This document shows positions 33,942-43,700 of a stretch of DNA of 64,000 nucleotides, one piece after another (positions within the stretch are counted from its first letter, which is position 1; the number at the start of each line of letters is the position of its first letter). The stretch covers positions 1 through 64,000 of the forward strand of contig JBBDID010000056.1 in the NCBI GenBank assembly GCA_040880585.1, written 5' to 3'. The translations under genes and the position numbers were made by a program. The notes beneath the pieces are model-generated. The model worked only from the letters and a program-made list of their open reading frames with translations, had not been told where the DNA came from and ran no database searches. The DNA is from Paracrocinitomix sp040880585 (lineage in GTDB: Bacteria > Bacteroidota > Bacteroidia > Flavobacteriales_D > Crocinitomicaceae).

Positions 33942-34691
33942 TTACTTTTCAAACGTCTCTAACGACAGGGTTTCCCCGTCAAAAACTGCATAAGTATTAT
34001 GACTGATCCAATCCCCGAGATTGATGTATTTTGAATGCTCTCCCAGCTCAATTTCCAGCGGCAGATGCCGGTGTCCGAAAATAAAATAATCCCTGTGTTT
34101 TTTTTGAAGTTCTGATTTACAGAACTGAATCAGCATTTCCTTATCCTCTCCATAAAAGGTTTCATCTTTAACTCCGGTAGCAGCCCGGCTCTTTCTTGAA
34201 GAGAAGTTGGCCAATCCAATTCCAAAATTTGGGTGCATGCGTGCAAACAACCAATGGCTGAAACGACTTCTGAATATTTTTTTTATCAGCTTATACCCCT
34301 TATCTCCCGGTCCCAGACCGTCTCCATGTCCAATAAAAAAAGATTTTCCACCGAACTCTCTTTCTATTTCTGTTTTGTGTAACTGAACACCCAATTCTTT
34401 TGGGATGTAATCAAAGATCCACATATCGTGATTCCCGATAAACCAATGCACCGGAATCCCGGCATCTGTAAGTTCTGCAATTTTCCCCTGAATACGCACA
34501 AATCCTTTTGGAATAGCTCTTTTGTATTCAAACCAAAAATCGAAAACATCCCCTAATAGAAAAATCTCAGCAGCGTCTTTTTTGACCATATCCAGCCAGC
34601 GAACGATTTTTTTTTCCCGTTCAAGGCTACTTTCATAATCGGGAGCTCCCAAATGAAAATCGGATGCAAAATAAATTTTTTTGCCTGACAT
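33942..34691 (-). CDS. lpxH: UDP-2,3-diacylglucosamine diphosphatase
   Basis: A 249-residue calcineurin-like enzyme that makes lipid X in lipid A synthesis. The metal and catalytic motifs are DFHLG (DxH), LLGDVFDFWF (GDxxD), FIGNHDMWIFDY (GNHD) and FIGHGDGLGPGD, with FGHRHLP near the end. The LpxH-specific ARMHPNFGIGLA region is present. It is last in an operon that begins with lpxK and contains pnp, gatB and two TlpA-like genes. It shares one base with the upstream tlpA-like gene. Confidence 0.92.
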   Translation of the reverse strand: MSGKKIYFASDFHLGAPDYESSLEREKKIVRWLDMVKKDAAEIFLLGDVFDFWFEYKRAIPKGFVRIQGKIAELTDAGIPVHWFIGNHDMWIFDYIPKELGVQLHKTEIEREFGGKSFFIGHGDGLGPGDKGYKLIKKIFRSRFSHWLFARMHPNFGIGLANFSSRKSRAATGVKDETFYGEDKEMLIQFCKSELQKKHRDYFIFGHRHLPLEIELGEHSKYINLGDWISHNTYAVFDGETLSLETFEK

Positions 34692-35833
34692 TAATGTTCA
34701 AAGATAGCTTTTAATTGATTTTCAAGTGCCTCTCCTCTAAGGTTTGTCCCGATCACCTTTCCTTCTTTATCAATTAAAACAGTAAAAGGAATGCTCCTTA
34801 CTATATAATCTGCTGCGGCTACAGATTGCCATTTTTTTAAATCAGAAACGTGGTTGGGCCAGATTAATTGATCCTGTTCTATGGCAGCTGCCCAACGTTC
34901 TTTACTATGATCTAAAGAAACAGAATATACCGTAAACCCATCTTCTTTGTAGGCATTATACATCTTAACCACATTCGGGTTTTCTGCCCGACACGGGCGG
35001 CACCATGAAGCCCAGAAATCAATTAAAACTACTTTTCCTTTTAAGTCTGATAAACGAATGGTGTCTCCCTCTGGATTGGGCAATGCAATTTCTTTTGCCG
35101 GATTTCCGGGGTTTAAAAAGGCCTTGGCTTCTCTCTCTTTCTTCTTGTTTTCTACTAATGCCGTCAGATTTTTAGTGGTGGGGGAATCAGGGAATGAGAT
35201 TTCTAAAAGACTGACTACTTTTTGATAGAGCTCCCATTCTTTATCCTGATCAATCGTATTAATGGCAACGACTATTGCAGGAGTTTGAGCATACTGATTA
35301 ATGAAATTGTTTCTCTTTTGATAAAACGCCTCAGCCACAGGTTTAAAGACAGCATTTACTTCATCACCCTTAGATGGATCTTGTTGATAAACAAATTTCA
35401 AAGAATCCTGCACCTTTTTGAATTTTCCAAAATTCAATAAAAACTGGTTCATTGCTTCTGACGCTTCAGAACCTACAATATTGGATACTGCTAAAATGTC
35501 TTTTGTATCTCCAAATACTTTAATAGAATCGCCACCATGCAAAATCAAGTTTAGGATTTGATTATTGTGGAATTTGAGAAAATAATAATCCGGGAAAGGG
35601 ATTTCATAAGAAAAAGCAAACTTTCCGGTTTCGTCTGCCGTGATGGTATGTAAAGGTTTATTTACCCCTCCTTTATTTTGATTCCCAAATGCTATGGGTT
35701 GATTTTCTGATCCAACAATTTGTCCTGAAATATGAACGGTCGTTAACTTTTGCTGATTTTTTGGTCCGATTTCCTGTGCCTGTAAAATCCCTGTACCAAT
35801 AATGAGTAAAGTAACTATTGTTCTTTGTAACAT
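34691..35833 (-). CDS. TlpA-like thioredoxin-fold protein with N-terminal DUF4369-like domain
   Basis: The 380-residue exported protein (signal peptide to about residue 19, GILQAQ) has an N-terminal beta domain of about 100 residues of the DUF4369 type (GQIVGSENQPIAFGN, FYFLKFHNNQILNLILHGGD-like strands), a helical middle, and a C-terminal AhpC/TSA domain with the redox motif WASWCRPCRAENP. It would be a periplasmic thiol-disulfide reductase. It is a paralogue of the gene 14 bp upstream. Confidence 0.87.
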   Translation of the reverse strand: MLQRTIVTLLIIGTGILQAQEIGPKNQQKLTTVHISGQIVGSENQPIAFGNQNKGGVNKPLHTITADETGKFAFSYEIPFPDYYFLKFHNNQILNLILHGGDSIKVFGDTKDILAVSNIVGSEASEAMNQFLLNFGKFKKVQDSLKFVYQQDPSKGDEVNAVFKPVAEAFYQKRNNFINQYAQTPAIVVAINTIDQDKEWELYQKVVSLLEISFPDSPTTKNLTALVENKKKEREAKAFLNPGNPAKEIALPNPEGDTIRLSDLKGKVVLIDFWASWCRPCRAENPNVVKMYNAYKEDGFTVYSVSLDHSKERWAAAIEQDQLIWPNHVSDLKKWQSVAAADYIVRSIPFTVLIDKEGKVIGTNLRGEALENQLKAIFEH

Positions 35834-35847
35834 ACTGTTTCTGTTTT

Positions 35848-37035
35848 TTATCCGAGTATTTCCTTCAATTTTTGTTCCAAACGCCCACCTCTCAGGTTTT
35901 GGTCAATGATACGACCTTCTTGATCAATGAGAAAAGTAGCAGGGATAGAGCTTACCCCGTAAATTGCAGCAGCTTCTGATTGCCATCCTTTCAAATCGGA
36001 GACGTGATTGGACCATGTGAGGTTGTCTGCTTCAATTGCTTTGACCCAGGCCTCCTTATTGTTATCCAAAGATACAGAATAAATTGTAAAGCCTTTGTCT
36101 TTATAAGCGTTGTAGGTTTTTACCACATTCGGATTCTCTGCCCGACAAGGGCCACACCAGGAAGCCCAAAAATCGATCAAAACGACTTTTCCTTTGAGGG
36201 ATGACAAGGCGATCAACTCTCCATCCGGGTTGGGATATTCTAGTTCGGGTGCCAAGCCTTCACTCAAATCAGCCGCTTCTACTTGATTCATTTGAGTCAC
36301 TATACTTTCTTTATTAAAATCAATCATATCGGGATAATCTGAGTAAGGATATTTAGCGCGCATTTCAGTGGCTACCCAATCAAAATAATCCAAATCGGTG
36401 GTGTCAAAACTTGCCACTCCTTGTGGCGGATAAAACTCTTGTAGCATTACCCAGGAAATAGGTGAGGCCGGCTTATTTTCAATGAACTCAATGGCGTAAT
36501 CCCGTTCAATCCGATACATACTATCTAATTGCTCCATGATCTCATCACGTTCTTGTGTATTGTCAGGATTTGTCTGTTCATATTTCTGAAATAAGACTTG
36601 CTCTCTGTCCAGATAAGGAAGAATATACGCCCAATATTCCCGATAATCGATTGAGTTTTGATCGCCGCTTATGGTGTAGTTTCTATATAATCCCGGTACT
36701 TCTCCTTTTATCACCACTTCCTCAACCTCTTCATCCGGAAAAATATAGATGACCTCTCCGGACTGTTCGCCTACCTGCACCACATATTGTCTTAGCTCTT
36801 CGGTTTCTGTCCATAATTCAAAATTACCATCTTTTATGAAGGTAGAGTCTACTTTTCTGCCCTCTCCTTTTTCAAAGACCCACATGGACACTTTTTGCCC
36901 CTCAGCACCTTTAATATTTCCGGTGATTTTGATTCCTTCCCGCTCTTCAGTGTCGGTTTCTTCCTCACTTCCGCCACAAGCGATCAATAAAAAAGAAAGT
37001 AGTAAGCTCAAGATGTATGTATAATTATTTTTCAT
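35848..37035 (-). CDS. TlpA-like thioredoxin-fold lipoprotein
   Basis: The 395-residue lipoprotein (LSFLLIACGG lipobox) has the same layout as its downstream paralogue: a DUF4369-like N-domain (GIKITGNIKGAEGQKVSMWV), a helical linker and a thioredoxin domain with WASWCGPCRAENP. The C-terminal domains are very similar (KGWQSEAAAIYGVSSIPATF against KKWQSVAAADYIVRSIPFTV), pointing to tandem duplication. It overlaps the gatB stop by 4 bases. Confidence 0.87.
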   Translation of the reverse strand: MKNNYTYILSLLLSFLLIACGGSEEETDTEEREGIKITGNIKGAEGQKVSMWVFEKGEGRKVDSTFIKDGNFELWTETEELRQYVVQVGEQSGEVIYIFPDEEVEEVVIKGEVPGLYRNYTISGDQNSIDYREYWAYILPYLDREQVLFQKYEQTNPDNTQERDEIMEQLDSMYRIERDYAIEFIENKPASPISWVMLQEFYPPQGVASFDTTDLDYFDWVATEMRAKYPYSDYPDMIDFNKESIVTQMNQVEAADLSEGLAPELEYPNPDGELIALSSLKGKVVLIDFWASWCGPCRAENPNVVKTYNAYKDKGFTIYSVSLDNNKEAWVKAIEADNLTWSNHVSDLKGWQSEAAAIYGVSSIPATFLIDQEGRIIDQNLRGGRLEQKLKEILG

Positions 37036-38492
37036 TTCTCAATCATTTCATTAATTAGTTTACTAGCCGATTTAGGATCCGCTTTTCCTTTACTTTTTTT
37101 CATTAACTGCCCCATTAAGAAACCCATCAGTTTTTTCTCACCGGCTTTAAATCGCTCATATTCTCCGGGATGTTCCTGAAACACTTCCGACACCAGCATT
37201 CGTATATTATCTTCATCCGAATCCTGAATCCAATCGTTCTTTTCTGCTATTTCAAGCGCATCCCCTGCTTCATTCAACATGGCAGGAAAGAGTTTCTGAG
37301 AAGCAAGATTATTGGATATTTTTCCGGCAGCAATCAGTTCTATCAATCCGGCCAGGCGTTTTGCTGAAATGGGAAATTCATCTATGTGTGCGGCTTTTTC
37401 ATTTAAATATGATTTCACATCTCCCATCACCCAGTTGGCTGCCGCTTTATAATTTTTGGTATGTTCAATAATCGCTTCAAAATACAGGGCGATTTCTTTT
37501 TGGTCGGTCAACAAGCCGGCATCATAGGTAGACAGTCCCAATTCATTGACATATTTCCTAAAAAGTTCATTGGGTAAAGGAGGCATTTCTGCGTTGATGC
37601 TTTCAATGTGTTCTTTGGTGACGTGAATGGGCTGCAAATCCGGTTCAGGAAAATAGCGGTAATCATTTGCGGCTTCTTTTGTACGCATGGCTGCCGTTTT
37701 CCCTGTCAGGGCATTGAAATTTCGCGTTTCCTGATAAATGGTTTCTCCCTTCTCAATCGCCAGGATTTGCCGTTCTACTTCATATTCTATGGCACGTTGC
37801 ACATTACGGATGGAGTTCATGTTCTTCACCTCCACTTTAACACCAAATTCATCTGCTTCTTTCAGCATCACCGAAACGTTGGCATCACAACGCAGTGAGC
37901 CTTCCTCCATATTTCCATCACAAATTTCAAGGTAGCGGAGCAGTTTTCTAATCTCAGACAGATAATTATAAGCTTCCTGAGAGGTGCAGATATCCGGTTC
38001 AGAAACAATCTCAATCAAAGGAACTCCGGCTCTGTTCAGATCAATCAATGTGTTAAGGGGATCCATATCGTGAATACTTTTTCCCGAATCTTCTTCCATG
38101 TGAATGCGGGTTAAGCCGATCGCTTTGTCATTCCCTTCATCATCTTTAATCAGGATTGATCCTCCGGTACAAATTGGAGTAGTGTCTTGCGTTATTTGAT
38201 ATCCCTTGGGAAGATCCGGATAAAAGTAATTCTTCCGTGCAAAATGTTGGAATTCGGAAATAGTTGCCCCAGATGCAATTCCCATTTTAATGGCATAATT
38301 GATGGTTTTTTTATTCATGCGTGGCAAAGTTCCGGGATGTCCCAGGCTGATTGCGCTTACATTGGTGTTGGGGGCTGATCCGTACTGATTGATATCACTG
38401 GAATAGGCTTTAGACTGGGTCAACATTTGCGCATGCACCTCTAAACCAATCACCGTTCGGTACTTATTTCGTATTTCTTTTGTTAATGTCAT
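37032..38492 (-). CDS. gatB: Asp/Glu-tRNA amidotransferase subunit B
   Basis: The 486-residue GatB kinase/transamidation subunit: TVIGLEVHAQMLTQSKAYS, SLGHPGTLPRMNKKTINYAI, RKNYFYPDLPKGYQITQ and GSLRCDANVSV are family hallmarks, with the YqeY-like tail (KLINEMIEK end). With GatA and GatC it converts Glu-tRNA(Gln) or Asp-tRNA(Asn). gatA and gatC are not in the window. It starts 1 base after the pnp stop. Confidence 0.95.
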   Translation of the reverse strand: MTLTKEIRNKYRTVIGLEVHAQMLTQSKAYSSDINQYGSAPNTNVSAISLGHPGTLPRMNKKTINYAIKMGIASGATISEFQHFARKNYFYPDLPKGYQITQDTTPICTGGSILIKDDEGNDKAIGLTRIHMEEDSGKSIHDMDPLNTLIDLNRAGVPLIEIVSEPDICTSQEAYNYLSEIRKLLRYLEICDGNMEEGSLRCDANVSVMLKEADEFGVKVEVKNMNSIRNVQRAIEYEVERQILAIEKGETIYQETRNFNALTGKTAAMRTKEAANDYRYFPEPDLQPIHVTKEHIESINAEMPPLPNELFRKYVNELGLSTYDAGLLTDQKEIALYFEAIIEHTKNYKAAANWVMGDVKSYLNEKAAHIDEFPISAKRLAGLIELIAAGKISNNLASQKLFPAMLNEAGDALEIAEKNDWIQDSDEDNIRMLVSEVFQEHPGEYERFKAGEKKLMGFLMGQLMKKSKGKADPKSASKLINEMIEK

Positions 38493-38493
38493 T

Positions 38494-39306
38494 TCAAATT
38501 CTACTGATCAATTCTTTCATGATGATGGTCATTTTAGGCTCTTGCTTTTTGGCCACGGCAATAACATCCTTCACAGTTACTTTCTTTATTTTTCCTTCTA
38601 CTCCCAAATCGGTGATAATGGAAATCGCAAACACAGGAATATCCATGTGACGGGCCACTATTACCTCCGGTATGGTAGACATCCCTACGGTATCTGCTCC
38701 AATGATGCGTATATACTTATATTCTGCCGGGGTTTCAAGCGTAGGACCGGTTAAAGCTGCATACACTCCTTCTTTCACCCGAATATCTTTTTCTGCTGCA
38801 ATTTTCCCGGCCAACTCCCTCATTTTTTTATCGTAGGCATCACTCATATCGGGAAAACGATTTCCCAATTCATCCAAATTAGGCCCATTCAAAGGGTTTT
38901 CAGGAAATAAATTAATGTGGTCGCGGATGATCATGATATCACCAATTTCATAATCCGGATTTACCCCACCTGAAGCATTGGAAAGAAATAGCCGCTTAAT
39001 TCCCAACATCTTCATCACTCGAATGGGAAAAGTCACTTGTTTCATGTCATAGCCTTCATAGTAATGAAAGCGTCCCTGCATGGCGATTACTTCTTTTCCT
39101 CCTAATTTCCCAAACAACAACTTCCCGGAATGTGATTCAACGGTAGAAACCGGAAAGTTGGGTATGTCTGCATAACTGAGGCTGTGATGGATTTCCATCT
39201 CTTTGGTAAGTCCACCGAGTCCTGTTCCTAACACCACTCCTATTTCAGGTTGTAGCGCTACCTTATCGTGTATATACTCAACCGTTTCAATGATTTTCTT
39301 TAACAT
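38494..39306 (-). CDS. purine nucleoside phosphorylase
   Basis: The 270-residue trimeric-type PNP has GVVLGTGLGGLTKEM, HSGKLLFGKLGGKEV, MQGRFHYYEGYDM, LFLSNASGGVNPDYEIGDIM and GPTLETPAEYKYIRIIGAD-VGMST type active-site motifs. It cleaves purine nucleosides with phosphate for salvage. Its start codon lies 20 bases inside the 3' end of lpxK, so the two are translationally coupled. Confidence 0.93.
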   Translation of the reverse strand: MLKKIIETVEYIHDKVALQPEIGVVLGTGLGGLTKEMEIHHSLSYADIPNFPVSTVESHSGKLLFGKLGGKEVIAMQGRFHYYEGYDMKQVTFPIRVMKMLGIKRLFLSNASGGVNPDYEIGDIMIIRDHINLFPENPLNGPNLDELGNRFPDMSDAYDKKMRELAGKIAAEKDIRVKEGVYAALTGPTLETPAEYKYIRIIGADTVGMSTIPEVIVARHMDIPVFAISIITDLGVEGKIKKVTVKDVIAVAKKQEPKMTIIMKELISRI

Positions 39307-40234
39307 AGCATGTGATTAGTTTATCAAATTCATTTTTTCTGTCTATCAGTATCTCAATGCTTTGGTAACACCAGGGATACGGCTTGATTATTTCTGCAAA
39401 TTCATCTGCCAGCAATCGCATAGCGTCTTTTTCAGTGGTCAGAATCAATGGTTTTTCTTCTGCAAATTTATCAAATAAATTATGAATCGATTCCAGCTCA
39501 GCTCTTCTAAATTTATGGTGGTCATTAAAATTAAAATGCTTTATAATCTCAGCTTTTTTGCTCAGCATTTGAAGAAAAGGGGTGGCATTTGCGATCCCGG
39601 TGACGACAATTATTTTTCTGTTGTCAAAGGTGGTGATGTTACCTTTAAAATCAAAAACATCTCCATACATGATCCGTGAAAAAAAGACGCTTTGACTTTT
39701 TAGGGGTTTAATTTGCTTTACCACAGCGGCTTTTTCAGTATCATCCAATTCAGGGCATTTGGTTACGACAATGATATCGGCGCGTTTTTTTCCTCTTCTG
39801 CTCTCCCGCAGATTTCCCACCGGCAGTATCACATCCTTATAAAAAGGAGCGTTATAATCGGTCAACAAAATATTCAATCCGGGATGGATGGCGCGGTGTT
39901 GATAAGCATCATCCAACAGCAAAACGTCAACCTCTCGCTCTTTGAAAAGATCCATTGCACCTAAAACGCGATCTGCCTCAACAGCTACCGTAATATCTTC
40001 TCCAAATTTCTTGTAGAATTGCAAGGGTTCATCTCCAATTTTCTGGGCGGTGGAATAATCATCAGCTATAAAAAAACCTCTCTCGGCACGACCGAAACCT
40101 CTGCTCAAAGTTGCCAAACGAAAATCATCTTTCAATAATCGAATCAGGTATTCAATATGTGGAGATTTTCCGGTTCCTCCCATACTCAAATTACCCACAT
40201 TAATAACAGGTACGATAAATTTAGAAGACTTCAT
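39287..40234 (-). CDS. lpxK: tetraacyldisaccharide 4'-kinase (frameshifted 5' end)
   Basis: A 315-residue LpxK from the first in-frame ATG: the P-loop VGNLSMGGTGKSPHIEYLI, ATLSRGFGRAERG, IGDEPLQFYKKF and DDAYQHRAI are diagnostic. It phosphorylates the lipid A disaccharide at the inner membrane. LpxK normally has about 30 more residues, including a membrane helix. Those residues are present upstream in another frame (40235-40325): MKLLRYILFPFSLLYLG then ITSIKKR. Removing one base from GGAAT near 40252 joins it to IYNRGIMKSSKF. So either a real frameshift mutation, a sequence error or programmed slippage is present. It heads the minus-strand operon that ends with lpxH. Confidence 0.88.
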   Translation of the reverse strand: MKSSKFIVPVINVGNLSMGGTGKSPHIEYLIRLLKDDFRLATLSRGFGRAERGFFIADDYSTAQKIGDEPLQFYKKFGEDITVAVEADRVLGAMDLFKEREVDVLLLDDAYQHRAIHPGLNILLTDYNAPFYKDVILPVGNLRESRRGKKRADIIVVTKCPELDDTEKAAVVKQIKPLKSQSVFFSRIMYGDVFDFKGNITTFDNRKIIVVTGIANATPFLQMLSKKAEIIKHFNFNDHHKFRRAELESIHNLFDKFAEEKPLILTTEKDAMRLLADEFAEIIKPYPWCYQSIEILIDRKNEFDKLITCYVKENH

Positions 40235-40325
40235 GATACCACGGTTGTATATTCCGTTTCTTAATGGAAGTAATGCCCAAATAAAGCAAACTGAAAGGAA
40301 ATAATATGTATCGCAGCAACTTCAA
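40235..40325 (-). pseudogene. lpxK: out-of-frame N-terminal part of lpxK
   Basis: From a TTG at 40325 the frame reads MKLLRYILFPFSLLYLG, ITSIKKR, the expected LpxK N-terminal membrane segment, and then leaves the lpxK frame by +1. A perfect -7 element lies 6 bases upstream. A full-length product of about 345 residues would need one base fewer. Confidence 0.7.
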
Positions 40326-40331
40326 GCTTCA

Positions 40332-40339
40332 CAAATGTA
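40332..40339 (-). promoter_or_regulatory. -7 element of the lpxK operon
   Basis: TACATTTG on the minus strand, a perfect TAnnTTTG match, ending 6 bases before the TTG at 40325. It supports that TTG as the original lpxK start and predicts an almost leaderless mRNA. No TTG at -33. Confidence 0.5.
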
Positions 40340-40696
40340 AGCTTATACGGTGAAAGTAGAAGAAAAAATCTTGATCATGTCATCCGTCATAGTTTCACGG
40401 CGCTTCGCTGTTCAACTAAATCAGGACAGGCAGTCAGGATTATATCCTGACTCCTATAACCACTCGGCTGTCACTTCGCCTTCCACTTCGACTACGCTCA
40501 GTGGGCGGCTCAGTGGAGTACGCTCGTGGTAAACTGCTTAAATTGGTGTTCGAGTTTTATACTTTCACCCCAATTACGCAGACGTTGATGTTTTTTTGAG
40601 CGTGTCATCCACCCCGACGTGTATTTTCTACCTCACTGCGTTCTCTTGAAAATAGCAATCGGGATGTATTCCGTCATGCGTTATAGTTCGTCAGGA
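40340..40696. repeat. REP-like repeat cluster with gene-tail remnants
   Basis: No gene. The region holds: a 28-bp sequence at 40433-40460 identical to 40690-40717; a CACTTCGACTACGCTCAGTG-type repeat (about 40484-40503); a long hairpin at 40610-40666 (CACCCCGA with TCGGGATG, inner GTATTTTC with GAAAATA); and at 40557-40583 a minus-strand segment encoding VCVIGVKV plus stop, resembling the end of the next gene (VCVIGVRI plus stop). Confidence 0.75.
40433..40460. repeat. 28-bp repeat, copy A
   Basis: Identical to 40690-40717. Contains the palindrome GTCAGGATTATATCCTGAC. On the minus strand it would encode VIGVRI and a stop, as in the real gene end. Confidence 0.85.
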
Positions 40697-40717
40697 TTAT
40701 ATCCTGACTCCTATAAC
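40690..40717. repeat. 28-bp repeat, copy B, overlapping a gene end
   Basis: Covers the last codons and stop of the phosphatase gene. GCGTTATAG (40678-40686) and CTATAACGC (40711-40719) extend the palindrome into a longer nested hairpin that spans the stop codon. Confidence 0.8.
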
Positions 40718-43700
40718 GCAGACGTCATCCACTTGTTCAAACTCTCCCTTCCAATCTTCAAAGACTTGATTAATTTTTGATTTTTGCTCATCTAAACTCA
40801 ACTCACTGCTCTCAATAAGTAATTCTCTAAAGGATTTACTTTTAAATTTTTTCCCTTTTTCTCCTCCAAACTGATCGGCATAGCCATCAGAAAAAAGATA
40901 AATCACATCTCCCTTTTTTAGTTGGAGCTCATGAGTGCTGAATGGTTTTGGATCATGATAATTTCCTATGGGTTGCTTATCTGCTTTGATTTCAATCAAT
41001 TCACTACCTCTCAATAACCAAAGCGGATTATTTGCCCCTGCGTACCGCAATTGCGCAACAACTCCGACAGAGTTTTGAGCCTTGTCGGAGTTTGTATTGT
41101 TAAAGTTCAAACTGCATAGCGCAATATCCATTCCATCTTTAATTCCAATTTGTTCGCCATGCACACCTGCACTTCCCTTCTCAAATTGTTCAATCACCAA
41201 TTCCCTGGTTTTATCTAAAAGAGATCCCGGATCTGTTATACCAAATTCGCGAACAGAGCGATTCAAAGCATTATTACATACTACACTCACCATAGCTCCG
41301 GGCACTCCATGTCCAGTACAATCAGCTGCAGCAAAAATAACTGTGTCCCTCTCTGGCTCCCCCAGAGGGGGAGAGTCAGTTTTATTTACTGCGGCAGCCC
41401 CTTTGGGGGAGTTAGAGGGGAAAGCAACAGTTTCTAACCAGTAAAAATCACCAGCGATAATATCTTTTGGTTTATAGAGAATAAATGACTCCTTAAAAAA
41501 GGAATCAAAATAATCCAACCCCGGCATGATGGCTTCTTGAATACGTTTGGCGTAGTTGATGCTATCGGTAATTTCTTTTTGTTTTTCTTCTACTATTTCT
41601 CTCTGATGATCTGCCTCTTTTTTCTGTTCTATTACTTCTGCAGTTCGCTCAATGACTGTTTGCTCTAAGAACTCACTTCTTTTCTTAAGCACTCTCTCGC
41701 GCTTTTTCACCAACCACCCCATACTAAGTAAGAAAACCAAAGCTGTCACTATATAGAACCATACGGACAACCAAAAGGGACGTTTTACAAAGAAGTGAAC
41801 GAGATATGAATCACTTTCTATATCCCAGCCATTTATCACCTTTATCTCTAGAGTATACGAACCATGAGGCAAGTTAGACAACCTTATCTTGTTCTGAACT
41901 CCATTATCTACCCAAGTACTGTCTTTGTTACTCAGCCTATATTTAAAACGGTGGGGGGCTATTTTAAAAATCTGATTTGTTCGCAGATCAAAGACAATTT
42001 CATCATCATCCCAATGAAAAACATAATTCCCGGAAATCAATTTTTGTTGGGATTCCTTTGAAAGCAACTCTCCGTTTCTACTTACCCCTGTCAAGCTTAC
42101 TTTCAGTGGATAATCAGGAGCCATTACTTCATTAGGGTTAAACACTAACAATCCGTTTCTGCATGCAAAGTAGAGATTTCCTTTATCATCTTTCTGAGCA
42201 ATTGCGGGTAGAAACGAGCCCACACTTACTCCATGCCGGTCATCATAGCGTTGTACAAGTTTTTTTTGAGGATTCCAAAGCAAGAGATCACTGTGCAGTG
42301 CTAGCCAAAAATTATTATTCTTATCCTTAATGATCGCATTTACACCCTGCCCGTTCAGACCAAGAATATCGCTGTAATTTTCAGACTTTCCGGTACGTTC
42401 ATTAAATAAATAGAATCCGTTATCAGTGCCTATCCAAATATCTTCCTCATCCACATAAGCAATATTAATCGTACTGTCCGGGAAAAAGGTTTCTTTTTGA
42501 GAAGGACTATAGAGAAAATCTTGTTTTTTTTGAGGATCATAAATTACAAACCGTCCATGACGTTCTGATATCATCCAATTACCTGAGGGCAATATATGCG
42601 TATAGGTTTCAGTAAAGTGAATCCCTTTAGTAAGATCGTGAATGGGGTCAATACTGTTTCTTTCTGAGTCGTATTTAAAAATACTTTGCTGTGTCGGTGC
42701 TGATTTCCCCCAAAAATAAAGTCCAAATTCAGGATGTGTGGGAGTATGCCTGAAAAGAATATTAAGTTCTCGTCCTTTTTCTTCGGTAGGAAAATAATCC
42801 ATCAGTTTTTCTTGATTCAAGCTGTAAAATCCCGGACGAAAAATTGAAATCACAACAATAGTATCTCCCAGTTTTTTAAAGTGTTTAATCCAATTTCCTT
42901 CACTATTGTATCCAAGATTTTTATTTTTTTTTAGCTGGTGAACAGCTCTCATTTTTTTTTGAGCAGGATCATACAGTTTCAACCCTTCTCTATCACTTAA
43001 ATAAACAATTCCATCCCCGTTTACCCACATCTGATTCACCGGGATTGCCTGTATCGATCCATGCATAAACCGAAGATTCATTTTACTCCATAGATGCATT
43101 TTAAATCCATTTATTTCGGAAACATAGACACTTAACATCCCATCATCCGAACATACCCAAAGGTTTCCCATAGGATCTTTCTCCATACTTATGATCCGAT
43201 TATCGTAAAGTGTAATTGGATTATCCGGATCACTTCTTATGAAGTCCACTTTCTTCGTCTTCATATTTGCGGTAACAATACCCCGGTTAGAAGAAGTGAT
43301 CCACAATTCATTTCCCATCTTTACATACCCCCTTGCATTAAAATGGTTTTGAATTTGAGGAGAGTCATCCGGATGATGAATGCGTCTCAGGGTCTTGTTT
43401 TCATTGTCCATAAAAAGCAGACCACTGTATGTTCCCAACCAAAAATTTTGATTTTCATCCACATGCGCAAAGTGAACAATTCTACTTGACACCCCTGTAA
43501 CAAAGCGTTCCTTCTTATTTTCTATACCTTCAAGATATCCTTCTATTGAGTAGGGATGAATATCTCCTGTTTTTATATTGAAGCGCAGAGGATAATCACG
43601 TTCATTCTTTCCTTGCTTAAAAAAACAGATCAGGTATTCATCTCCTTCTATCTGCTCAAAAACTTTAACTCTCGCTTTCATTTCAACAGTATCAGAGGGT

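Noticed and set aside
40350..40532. 60-codon frame in the repeat cluster
   Set aside because: It is made of REP-like repeat DNA and palindromes; no coding character.
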